Assembly (NCBI RefSeq): GCF_014204795.1
Contig: NZ_JACHMB010000001.1
Coordinates: 8,258,501-8,322,500, forward strand
DNA: 64,000 bases
DNA from: Nonomuraea jabiensis
GTDB lineage: Bacteria > Actinomycetota > Actinomycetes > Streptosporangiales > Streptosporangiaceae
Direction of reading: 5' to 3'
Shown here: positions 26,280 to 34,128 of the stretch, one piece after another
How the letters are laid out: each line of letters begins with the position of its first letter
Numbering within the stretch: position 1 is the stretch's first letter
Made by a program: the position numbers and the translations under genes
Notes under the pieces: generated by a model
The model's database searches: none
What the model was told of the DNA's origin: nothing
Seen by the model: only the letters and a program-made list of their open reading frames with translations

Positions 26280-26684
26280 CTAGGAAGCGGTGAAGCTTGG
26301 TCGCGACCGCGTGAGACAGACGATCGCCGGGACCGGGAAGAGCATGAGGTAGAGGTTCGGCAGCCACCAGACCAGCGAGAAGTCACCGCGTAGTGTCCAG
26401 AACGCGATCGCCATCAAGCCGGAGGCCATGGTCAGCACGAGCGAGACCAGCATCAGTCCCGGCCCGGACGGGGAGGCTCGGCGCAGGAGGTGCAGGCTGG
26501 CCAGTCCGGTGGCGCTGGCCAGCAGGTCGATCCAGAGGAACGACCAGTTCCAATCGGCCATCAGCGGGTCGGTGTAGTCGGCGAACGCCCATTCGAGCGG
26601 GATCAGCCCCAGCCCGGTGATGGTGAAGTAGCCGACGAACGCCAGATCCGTGAGCAGCATCAACGCCTTAGTGACGCGTAGCAC
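26280..26684 (-). CDS. DUF5360 family four-helix membrane protein
   Basis: 134 residues with four predicted membrane helices: ALMLLTDLAFVGYFTITGL, FLWIDLLASATGLASLHLL, LMLVSLVLTMASGLMAIAFW and WWLPNLYLMLFPVPAIVCL. The conserved WNWSFLWIDLLAS block between helices fits DUF5360 (YvaD-like) proteins of unknown role. Its start overlaps the end of the TetR gene by 17 bp, so it is translated from the TetR transcript and should be under the same operator. Confidence 0.8.
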   Translation of the reverse strand: MLRVTKALMLLTDLAFVGYFTITGLGLIPLEWAFADYTDPLMADWNWSFLWIDLLASATGLASLHLLRRASPSGPGLMLVSLVLTMASGLMAIAFWTLRGDFSLVWWLPNLYLMLFPVPAIVCLTRSRPSFTAS

Positions 26685-27219
26685 GGTCGATCTCCTCCAT
26701 CAGGTAACGCCTGGTCTGTTCGTGCAGTGCCGCGTCTGGTTCGCCGAGCCCGAGCAGCCTGGCCGCCCACCAGCCGTCGATGGCCAGCCGTACCGCCGTC
26801 GCCGCGGCCGGGTCGATGCCGTCGTCGGTCAACCGGGCCTGCCAGGCGGCGAACCGCTTCCGCAGCGGCGCAAGCCCTGCCGGATCCACGAGCACCCCGG
26901 CCAGCAACGCGGCGGTCACCCGGTCGGCCGGAGCGTTGGCGGCGGTGTGGTGTTCGGGGATCGTCGCGTTCAGGTAAGCACGTAGAAAGTCACCCGGCTC
27001 GGCACCGGTCTCGGCCAGTGCTTGGTCGAAAGCGTTGGTCAGGCGGTCGACCATGGCGGCGACCAGCGCCTGCTTGGTGGGGAAGTGGTAGAACAAGCCA
27101 CCCTTGGACACCCCTGCCCGCCGAGCCACCGCTTCCAGAGTCAGAGCCTCGGCCCCCTCGGACAGCAACACCTCGGCGGCGGCGTCGAGCAGTCGTTCTT
27201 TCGAGCTGGGTCGCGGCAT
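26668..27219 (-). CDS. TetR family transcriptional repressor
   Basis: 183 residues. The N-terminal helix-turn-helix is typical (LTLEAVARRAGVSKGGLFYH, FPTKQALVAAMV), and the C-terminal helical ligand domain contains DGWWAARLLGL. The ATG at 27219 lies 5 bases from a perfect 28-bp palindrome, the expected operator. The gene overlaps and precedes the DUF5360 gene. It very likely represses its own operon; the inducer is unknown. No divergent gene uses the operator, because the region beyond is a low-complexity tract. Confidence 0.92.
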   Translation of the reverse strand: MPRPSSKERLLDAAAEVLLSEGAEALTLEAVARRAGVSKGGLFYHFPTKQALVAAMVDRLTNAFDQALAETGAEPGDFLRAYLNATIPEHHTAANAPADRVTAALLAGVLVDPAGLAPLRKRFAAWQARLTDDGIDPAAATAVRLAIDGWWAARLLGLGEPDAALHEQTRRYLMEEIDRATRH

Positions 27220-27224
27220 GAAGA

Positions 27225-27252
27225 AAACTATACCGGTCGACCGGTATAGTTT
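27225..27252. promoter_or_regulatory. 28-bp perfect palindrome, TetR operator
   Basis: The left half is AAACTATACCGGTC and the right half its exact reverse complement, with no spacer. The palindrome lies immediately upstream of the TetR start codon and contains TATA-like sequences on both strands that could serve as -10 elements, so binding would block transcription. A palindrome of this length and position is a strong operator candidate. Confidence 0.85.
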
Positions 27253-27299
27253 CCCCCGATCCGACCGCCGCTGGGTGCTCTGGCGCGATCAGTGAACGA

Positions 27300-28375
27300 G
27301 AAGCTCCGAGCGATCAGGAACTCACGGTCCGCACAATTGCGATCTTGGGCGCAAGCCCGAGGCAGGCCAGCCACTGACGCCGAGGGTGATCAGGGCTACA
27401 GCCGGACGCGCTTCGACCTTCACCCCACGCCACCTTCACCGCCCTGCATCAGCTCGCTCCCATCCCCGATGCTCGATCACCCCGCCCGCCCCTGCGCTCG
27501 GTTACCTCGTCGGCCAGCTGCCCGCCCCCGTCGGCCGGTGCCCCCACGCCCGGCTATCCGACACCATCACCCGCCGCCCACACACCCGCCTCCCACGCTC
27601 GCGCCCGCGCCCGCGCCCCAGTCTTGCTCCTGCGCTCGCTCTTGCTCCTGCGCTCGCTCTTGTTCCCCGCCTGCGCCTGCGCCTGCGCCCGTGCCCGTGC
27701 CCGTGCTCGTGCTCGCTCTCGCGCTTGCGCCCGCTCTCGCGCCTGCTCCCTGCGTCCGCGCCTGCTCCCTGCGTCCGCTCCTGCGCTCGCTCCGGCTCCT
27801 GCGCTCGCCCCCGCGCTTGCGCCCGCTCCGGCTCCTGCGCTCGCCCCCGCGCTTGCGCCCGCTCTCGCGCCCTGCGCCTGCACTCGCGCCTGCTCCCGCT
27901 CACCTCGTCGCCTGCTAGCGCGCTCGTGCCGACCCAGGTCGCCTGCCGTTCGTTCGTGCCGCTTCGTTGGTGCCGGTTCGTCCGCGACCGCCCGCAGCGT
28001 CGCCTGGCCCGTCTCGCATGCCCGCCTGCTCGCGCACGCCCGGCCGCCCTGTGTACGCCGTGGTCGTCTCCCCAGCCACGCCTGCGCCGTCTGCTTCTGG
28101 CCCGCGTCGGCTCGTCCGCCTGCGCTAACCGCCACCGGCCCGCGCCCGCCTTTGTCGCCCGCCACCGGCCCGCGCCCGCCTTTGTCGCCCGCCACCGGCC
28201 CGCGCCCGCCTTTGTCATCCGCAACCGGCGCGCCCGCCTTTGTCATCCGCAACCGGCGCGCGCCCGCCCTGTCGCCCCGCAACCACCCGCGACTGCCCGC
28301 TGGCCTGCGCCAACTGCCGTCGGCTCGCGCGCCTTTGCCGCCTGCCATCGGCCCGCGACTGCTCGCTGGCCTGAG
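27300..28375. repeat. Low-complexity C/T-rich tract with tandem repeats
   Basis: About 1.1 kb of CGCTC/GCGCC/TCCTG motifs, pyrimidine-rich on the plus strand, with no credible gene; long open frames arise on both strands only because stop codons are rare. Repeats include a perfect 36-bp tandem duplication (27789-27824 and 27825-27860), CTCTTGCTCCTGCG copies near 27620-27660, and a 30-bp array at 28141-28290 of about five units containing CGCGCCCGCCTTTGTC. The tract continues beyond the IS element to about 30300. Confidence 0.75.
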
Positions 28376-30103
28376 CTAGCCCCGTTTTCCGCATGTGAGC
28401 GATCTTCAGCGGAGGTCTCGTGGATCGATGTCGAGGAGGTCCAGGAGATGGAGTTGAAGATCGGTGGGTTGCGGGATGGTCGGGGGTGACTGCCCGATGC
28501 CCGGGATCAGCCGGATGCCGGTCAGCGCGTCCAGGACGAGCTTGCCGGTGGGAACGGCGGGCCTGCCGGCGTACAACCCGTCGACCTTGGTCGCTCCGCG
28601 GGCGGCCAGTGCGAGGCGGACTTGGCGTTCGATCAGGCAGAAGATGAGCAGGGCCAGGCAGATGACGGTGATCAGCGCGTTGATGCGGCGGTTGTTCTTG
28701 AGGTACAGGTTGGTGACGGCCAGCGGGCCTTTGAACGCCTGGTAGCGGCGCTCGACGGCTTCCTGGCCTTTGTAGTGGCGCAGCACTTGTTCGGTATCGG
28801 CCTGACGTGGGTCGAGGTTGGTCAGCAAGGCGTACCAGCCGTCGGTGGCGGCTTCAGCGTCCAGGGCGTGGGCGTCGAAGTGCCAGGCGAGGGTGGGCTT
28901 GCCGGTGAGCCGGTCGGTGCCGGTCTCAGCGGTCAGGTAGGCGCTCACCCGGCGGGCGCGGCCGATCGCGGTGATCCGGTCGGTGACCGCCTGCTCGTCG
29001 GGATAGTGGCGGCTGCCCAGGCCGCGTTCCAGCCGGACCAGATCCTCACCGGCCCGCGCCAGCTTCTTGGCCCGGGCGCTGGCGGCCGCCTGAGCACGGG
29101 CCGAGGAATGCACGAAGATCCGCCGCAGCCTCAGCACCGGGTCGTTCTTGCGCGGCCCGGCCAGCGTCATGGTGTCTTCGCGCACGTGCCAGACGCCGCG
29201 CCGGTCGGCGCTCTTGCCGGCGTCGCGGGCGGCGATGTAATCCACCGGCCGGGCCGTGGCCAGATCGAGGCCGGCCAGCGTCTGGGCGCTGACGAACATC
29301 TTGGAGGCGGGGGCGATGAAACCCACCTCATCGGCGATCATCGCGGCCAGGTTGGCGTAAGAGATCAGCTTGGAATCGCCGACCATGAGGACCTGCTGCG
29401 GGCCGGCCAGCCGTTGCAGGGCCTGCATAGCGCCGATGACCTGGGCCACTTCCCCTGCGGCGCCGTCGTAGGCACGGTGAAAGACCGGGATCGCGCCGTC
29501 GGAGCTGACGGCGATCCCGCTTTGGATCTGCTTCAGATCCGGCCGCCGGTCCTTGGGATGACCGAACCTGGGTCGTGCGAAGCCGGACTCGGCATCGTCG
29601 TAGTCGCCGTGCAGCGAGATCGAGGTCATGTCCCAGTGCAAGCGGGTCACGTCGATACCGAACGCCTCGATCGCGGCCAGCCCGACCGATCCGACGAGCT
29701 GATCCAGATGCGGGGCGATGGCATCCAGAGCACGCCCGATCCGGTCATCGTTCAGCAACTCGGGCTCGACGCCGAACGCCTCACCCACCGCCCACTGCCT
29801 GGCCCATGCCTGGACGTGCACCAGCGGAGCGGGCGAGGTCAGCCGGTTGGCCACCAGCACCTCGATCACCTGGCCATGAGTCAGCTCTGCGGTATCGCGT
29901 ACGGGGCAGGCCGCATCCACCAGCTCCCGGATCCGCAGCCGGGAGCAGAACCCTGCCACCACCGGTAACGCTCCCAGTATCTTCTCGACACTGGCCCGAC
30001 CCCACTCCGCACGCTGTCTCACCAGCCAGGTCATACCGCGACAACGATCACCACAGCAACCCAGCGATCTTCAAACAACCTCACATGCGGAAAACGGGGC
30101 TAG
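28376..30103. mobile_element. IS1634-family insertion sequence, complete, with CTAG duplications
   Basis: The element runs from 28380 to 30099 (1720 bp), bounded by perfect 20-bp inverted repeats CCCCGTTTTCCGCATGTGAG. It is flanked on both sides by CTAG (28376-28379 and 30100-30103), the likely target duplication. Joining the flanks with one CTAG gives a sequence (GCCTGagctagCTGCCGTCGG) with the same spacing as an intact copy upstream near 28305 (GCCTGcgccaaCTGCCGTCGG), which supports these boundaries. Because CTAG and AGCT are palindromes, a two-base shift of the ends cannot be fully excluded. It carries one transposase gene. Confidence 0.88.
28406..30034 (-). CDS. IS1634 family transposase (DDE, IS4 superfamily)
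   Basis: 542 residues, filling the IS element. The N-terminal region (LRIRELVDAACPVRDTAELT, HGQVIEVLVANRL) is DUF4277-like. DDE candidates are D in LHWDMTSISLHGDY, D in VLMVGDSKLIS, and the C-terminal Glu in HYKGQEAVERRYQAFKGPLA (the Y-x-x-x-x-x-E-x-x-Y pattern near YKGQEAVERRYQ). The end contains NALITVICLALLIFCLIERQ, typical of this family. The frame is intact, so the element may still be active. The ATG is at 30034 and the stop is only 26 bases from the left end. Confidence 0.9.
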   Translation of the reverse strand: MTWLVRQRAEWGRASVEKILGALPVVAGFCSRLRIRELVDAACPVRDTAELTHGQVIEVLVANRLTSPAPLVHVQAWARQWAVGEAFGVEPELLNDDRIGRALDAIAPHLDQLVGSVGLAAIEAFGIDVTRLHWDMTSISLHGDYDDAESGFARPRFGHPKDRRPDLKQIQSGIAVSSDGAIPVFHRAYDGAAGEVAQVIGAMQALQRLAGPQQVLMVGDSKLISYANLAAMIADEVGFIAPASKMFVSAQTLAGLDLATARPVDYIAARDAGKSADRRGVWHVREDTMTLAGPRKNDPVLRLRRIFVHSSARAQAAASARAKKLARAGEDLVRLERGLGSRHYPDEQAVTDRITAIGRARRVSAYLTAETGTDRLTGKPTLAWHFDAHALDAEAATDGWYALLTNLDPRQADTEQVLRHYKGQEAVERRYQAFKGPLAVTNLYLKNNRRINALITVICLALLIFCLIERQVRLALAARGATKVDGLYAGRPAVPTGKLVLDALTGIRLIPGIGQSPPTIPQPTDLQLHLLDLLDIDPRDLR

Positions 30104-30317
30104 CTGCCGTCGGCTCGCGCCCGCCCGGCCGCCGTATCCGGCTGTGTTTACCCGCCCGTTCTGGCGCCCGTCTGCGCCCATGCCGGTTGCGGTCGTTCGT
30201 TCGGCCGTGGTCGCCGCGTCTGTTCCGTGCTGAGCCTCTGCCCGCCCATGCCACCCCCCAAGGCCCGGTCCGAGGCCGCGTACGGGCGACGACGGGGTGC
30301 TCGGCGAGCTGGAGGGG

Positions 30318-31118
30318 TCAGAACTGGGCGACGTGGAGGCGGACGCCGCGGGCGCTCAGGTCGTCGAGTACGTCCCGGGGTGCCGCGTCGTCCGTGACCA
30401 GGTGGTCGATGCGGTCCGGCGGCACCGTCTGGACCATCGTGTCCACGCCGATCTTGGTGTGGTCGGCCAGCACCACGACCTCCTCCGCGGCCGTCGCCAG
30501 CGCTCGGTCGACGCCCGCCACCTGCATGTTGGGCGTCGACAGGCCGCGCTCGGCCGTCAGGCCGTTGCCCGAGATGAACGCCCGGCGCACCCGCAGCCCC
30601 GCCAGCGAGTGCTCGGCGGCGCTGCCCACCAGGGCCAGGATCGAGCCGCGCAGCGTGCCGCCGGTGAGCATCACCTCGACCCGCGGTGACCCGGCCAGCA
30701 CCTGCGCGACCAGGAGGGAGCTGGTCACCACGGCCAGTTCGGAGTGCCTGGTCAGGCGGCGGGCGAACTCCTGCGTCGTGGTGCCGGGACCGATCACGAT
30801 CGCGTCGCCGTCCTCGACGAGGGCGGCGGCCAGGTCGGCGATGGCGGCCTTCTCGGCCGACTCGAGCGACACCTTGTGCGCGTATCCGGCCTCGCGTGAC
30901 AGCTCGCCGGGCAGGGTGGCGCCGCCGTGGTGGCGGTTGAGCAGGCCCTCCGACTCCAGCGCGCGCAGGTCGCGGCGGACGGTGACCTCGGAGGAGTGCA
31001 CGGCCTGGGCGAGCTCGCGCAGCGACACCGCGCCGTTGGCGCGCACCAGCTCCAGGATGCGCTGCCGGCGCTCAGCGGCGAACACGGGTCTGCGTCCGTC
31101 GCTCTGCGTGTCGCTCAC
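30318..31118 (-). CDS. DeoR family transcriptional regulator
   Basis: 266 residues from the GTG at 31118 (VSDTQSDGRRPVF). The N-terminal winged helix reads ERRQRILELVRANGAVSLRE, then SSEVTVRRDLRALESEGLLN and RHHGGA, the DeoR signature. The C-terminal sensor domain contains IVIGPGTTTQEFARRL and VVLADHTKIG, the sugar-phosphate-binding elements of the DeoR-type (DeoRC) fold. It is divergent from the GH2 gene across 162 bases, so it probably controls the hydrolase and the downstream importer. DeoR regulators usually respond to phosphorylated sugars. Confidence 0.92.
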   Translation of the reverse strand: MSDTQSDGRRPVFAAERRQRILELVRANGAVSLRELAQAVHSSEVTVRRDLRALESEGLLNRHHGGATLPGELSREAGYAHKVSLESAEKAAIADLAAALVEDGDAIVIGPGTTTQEFARRLTRHSELAVVTSSLLVAQVLAGSPRVEVMLTGGTLRGSILALVGSAAEHSLAGLRVRRAFISGNGLTAERGLSTPNMQVAGVDRALATAAEEVVVLADHTKIGVDTMVQTVPPDRIDHLVTDDAAPRDVLDDLSARGVRLHVAQF

Positions 31119-31280
31119 GTCCCGATCATAGTGGACAGGCCAAGATGAGTTCACCTCTGATCGTATGAGAACGAATTTGATCGGAAATCTTGACCAGCTC
31201 GGTCCGTCGGTGCTTACTTGAGAGCGTGTCAGGGTCAAAAGCTGTCCGAACCTGATCGGCGCGTTTCGAAAGGACCCCCC
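31119..31280. promoter_or_regulatory. Divergent promoter region between DeoR regulator and GH2 gene
   Basis: 162 bases with lower GC than the surroundings at 31130-31190. TGATCG occurs twice as a near-direct repeat (31158-31163 TGATCG and 31178-31183 TGATCG), a plausible DeoR-type operator. A candidate promoter for the hydrolase is TTGACC at 31190-31195 with TTACTT 18 bases downstream (31214-31219). All of this is pattern-based. Confidence 0.45.
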
Positions 31281-33812
31281 GTGCGCAAGCGCCTCGCGTT
31301 CCCGCTGGCCGTACTGATGTCCCTGTTATGGCAGCCGTCGCTCCCCGCTACTGCCGCAGCTCCCGACCGGGCCGCCGCAGCCCCGAACGGGCTGCGCGGT
31401 GACTACTACCTCGCCTCCGGGGCGGGGAAGTTCGACTTCGCCGAGCTGAAAGCCAGCGTCGTCGACCCCAACCTGGAGCTGACAGACCTGAATCCGACGT
31501 TCAGGCTGCTGGCCGGCAGGGAGGATGACGTCTCCGTACGGTGGACGGGTCAGATCCAGCCCAAGTACGCCGAGACGTACACCTTCTCCATCATCGGCGA
31601 CAACGGCTTCCGCCTCTGGGTGGACGGCAAGCCGATCATCGACCACTGGGTGGACGACTGGGACCGGGAGCAGACCGGCACCCCGATCGCCCTGGAGGCC
31701 GGCAAGAAGTACGACTTCAAGGTCGAGTACTTCGAGCACTTCGGCGGCGCGAACCTGCGGCTGCGCTGGCAGAGCCCGAGCCAGCCGAAGCAGATCGTGC
31801 CCGCGGAGGCGTTCACGCTGCCCGAGGGGTTCGCGCCGCCCGGGCCGTCCGACGCCAGGGTGAACGCGGCCGGTGACGTCGCGGCGCTGACGTTCGCCAA
31901 GCCTCTGGGAGCGCTGCCGGCGGACGCCCTCAGCAAGCTGGACATCACAGTCGCGGGCACCAAGTGGCCCACAAGCTCCGCAACCCTGAAAAATCCGCAA
32001 ACGGTGGAGCTGAAGCTCAAATATCCGATCCCGTCCAAGGCCGGCAGCACCGTCCGCGCCGCCTACAACGGCGCCGGCGGCCTCACCTACGCCGACGGCA
32101 GCCCGGTCGAAGCCTTCCCGTATGCCTACGTCACCAACGGCTCCGCCTACATCCTGCGGACGAAGTGGTCTGACGACGTCAACCCGGCCGACCCGCTGCC
32201 CGAATACCCCCGGCCCCAGCTCGTACGGGACCGCTGGCGCAGCCTCAACGGCAAGTGGCAGTTCGCCCCCGCCAAGGCGGACGAGGCCGCGCCCGTGGGC
32301 CGCGACCTGCCCGAGCGCATCGTCGTGCCGTACCCGGTGGAGTCGCAGCTGTCCGGCATCGGCCGGCACGAGGAGCGCATGTGGTACCGCAGGACGTTCG
32401 ACGTGCCCCGCTCCTGGCGCGGCGAGCGGCTGCTGCTGCACCTCGACGCGGTGGACTGGCAGTCCACGGTGTACGTGAACGGAAAGCAGGTCACCACCCA
32501 CAAGGGCGGCTACGGCCGGATCACCGCGGACGTGACCGACGCGCTCAAGCGCAGCGGCCCGCAGGAGCTGATCGTCGGCGTGTACGACCCGACCGACGCC
32601 GGCACCCAGGCCATCGGCAAGCAGCGGCTCGACCCGAGCGGCATCTGGTACACCGCGAACTCCGGCATCTGGCAGACCGTCTGGATCGAGCCGGTCGCCA
32701 AGCAGCGCATCGACCGCGTCGACACCGTGCCCGACCTGCGCGGCCAGGCGCTGTACGTGACCGTCCAGGGCACCGGCGGCAAGGCGACGGTCACCGCCAG
32801 GGACGGCCGCCGCGTCGTGGGCAAGGTGACCGGCCCGGTGGGCCGCGAACTCAGACTCCCCGTGCCGAACCCCAAGCTCTGGACCCCCGACAACCCGCAC
32901 CTGTACGACCTGGAGGTCAAACTCAAGGACGACAAGGTGGAGTCCTACTTCGGGATGCGCTCCATCGCGGTCTCCGGCAACCGCATCCTGCTGAACGGGC
33001 AGCCCGTCTTCCAGCTCGGCCCGCTCGACCAGGGCTTCTGGCCGGACGGCATCTACACGCCGCCGACCGACGAGGCGCTGCGGTACGACCTGGAGCAGAC
33101 CAAGGCGCTCGGCTTCAACGCCGTCCGCAAGCACGTCAAGGTCGAGTCCGACCGCTGGTACTACCACGCCGACAAGCTCGGCCTGCTGGTCTGGCAGGAC
33201 ATGCCGGCGGCGTTCCGCACGGATGACAGACCCCAGTTCGAGGCCGAGCTGCGCGAGCTCGTCGACCAGCACCGCAGCAGCCCGTCGATCATCATGTGGG
33301 TGCCGTTCAACGAGGGGTGGGGCCAGTACGACCAGGCGCGCATCGCCGATCTGGTCAAGAGCTGGGACCCGTCGCGCCTGGTGAACAACATGAGCGGGAT
33401 CAACTGCTGCGGCGCGGTCGACGGCGGCAACGGCGACGTCAAGGACTTCCACATCTACCCGGGCCCCGGCAACCCCGGCAAGCCGTCGGGGACGCGGGCG
33501 AACGTGCTCGGCGAGTACGGCGGGCTCGGCCTGCCGCTGATCGGCCACACCTGGTCGGGCGGCGGCTGGGGCTACGCGGTCGAACCCGACCCCGAGGCCC
33601 TCACCACCCGGTACGTCGGGATGGTCAAGGAGCTCGAGCGGCTGCACGCCTGCGAGCAGCTCAGCGCCGCGATCTACACCCAGACCACGGACGTGGAGAC
33701 CGAGCTGAACGGCCTGATGACGTACGACCGGGCGGTCACGAAGCCGGACGTGAAGCGCGTACACGACGCCAACACGGCCCTGACGAGCGCCATCAACCCA
33801 ACCTGCACCTGA
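31281..33812 (+). CDS. Secreted glycoside hydrolase family 2 enzyme with PA14 domain
   Basis: 843 residues from the GTG at 31281 (AAGGA 6 bases upstream), beginning with a signal peptide (RLAFPLAVLMSLLWQPSLPA). A PA14 domain spans about 37-175 (LRGDYYL, YTFSIIGDNGFRLWVDGKPI, GGANLRLRWQSP). A beta segment follows, then the GH2 sugar-binding sandwich (WRSLNGKWQF to MWYRRTFDVP), an immunoglobulin-like domain and the TIM barrel (LNGQPVFQLGPLDQGFWPDG). The catalytic acid/base is E678 in FNEGWGQYD and the nucleophile E745 in VLGEYGG. GH2 members are beta-galactosidases, beta-mannosidases, glucuronidases and galactofuranosidases. The importer next door favours a galactofuranosidase or similar, as inference. 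It is probably the first gene of the sugar operon. Confidence 0.9.
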   Translation: MRKRLAFPLAVLMSLLWQPSLPATAAAPDRAAAAPNGLRGDYYLASGAGKFDFAELKASVVDPNLELTDLNPTFRLLAGREDDVSVRWTGQIQPKYAETYTFSIIGDNGFRLWVDGKPIIDHWVDDWDREQTGTPIALEAGKKYDFKVEYFEHFGGANLRLRWQSPSQPKQIVPAEAFTLPEGFAPPGPSDARVNAAGDVAALTFAKPLGALPADALSKLDITVAGTKWPTSSATLKNPQTVELKLKYPIPSKAGSTVRAAYNGAGGLTYADGSPVEAFPYAYVTNGSAYILRTKWSDDVNPADPLPEYPRPQLVRDRWRSLNGKWQFAPAKADEAAPVGRDLPERIVVPYPVESQLSGIGRHEERMWYRRTFDVPRSWRGERLLLHLDAVDWQSTVYVNGKQVTTHKGGYGRITADVTDALKRSGPQELIVGVYDPTDAGTQAIGKQRLDPSGIWYTANSGIWQTVWIEPVAKQRIDRVDTVPDLRGQALYVTVQGTGGKATVTARDGRRVVGKVTGPVGRELRLPVPNPKLWTPDNPHLYDLEVKLKDDKVESYFGMRSIAVSGNRILLNGQPVFQLGPLDQGFWPDGIYTPPTDEALRYDLEQTKALGFNAVRKHVKVESDRWYYHADKLGLLVWQDMPAAFRTDDRPQFEAELRELVDQHRSSPSIIMWVPFNEGWGQYDQARIADLVKSWDPSRLVNNMSGINCCGAVDGGNGDVKDFHIYPGPGNPGKPSGTRANVLGEYGGLGLPLIGHTWSGGGWGYAVEPDPEALTTRYVGMVKELERLHACEQLSAAIYTQTTDVETELNGLMTYDRAVTKPDVKRVHDANTALTSAINPTCT

Positions 33813-33969
33813 AACACCGCACCTGGACTCCCACTGCACCCGTCACACGGCGCGGACTGAAACACCGCACCTGAAACACCGCGCCTGAAACGCCGCACCT
33901 GAAACGCCGCACCTGAAACGCCGTGCGTGGAAGGCCGTGTGTGGAAGGCCGTGCGTGGAAGGCCGTGCG
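33810..33969. repeat. 14-bp intergenic tandem repeats after the GH2 gene
   Basis: Eight tandem 14-bp units from 33858 to 33969, grading from TGAAACACCGCACC to TGGAAGGCCGTGCG. A separate copy at 33810-33823 contains the TGA stop codon of the GH2 gene itself. The remaining bases up to 34128 have no gene and end with GAAAGGAACGCC, the ribosome-binding site of the binding-protein gene. No strong hairpin is seen, so read-through from the hydrolase into the importer is possible. Confidence 0.8.
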
Positions 33970-34128
33970 TGGGACTCCCCGCTTGGGAGCCGCGTGCACA
34001 GATCCTGCTCGAACCGCGTGCGCCGAGCCCCGCCTGGAACCGCGGGCGTGAACACGGCGCTCACGGTGAACGGCCGGTTGCCCGGGCCCCTGTGGCCCGG
34101 GCGCCGGGACTGATAGGAAAGGAACGCC

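Noticed and set aside
28141-28290. CRISPR array
   Set aside because: The 30-bp units are contiguous tandem repeats without spacers, and no cas genes are present.
27292-28489. Several long ORFs in both strands of the low-complexity tract
   Set aside because: Pro/Arg/Ser- or Arg/Ala/Gly-rich reading of a stop-poor repeat; no ribosome-binding site and no conserved motif.
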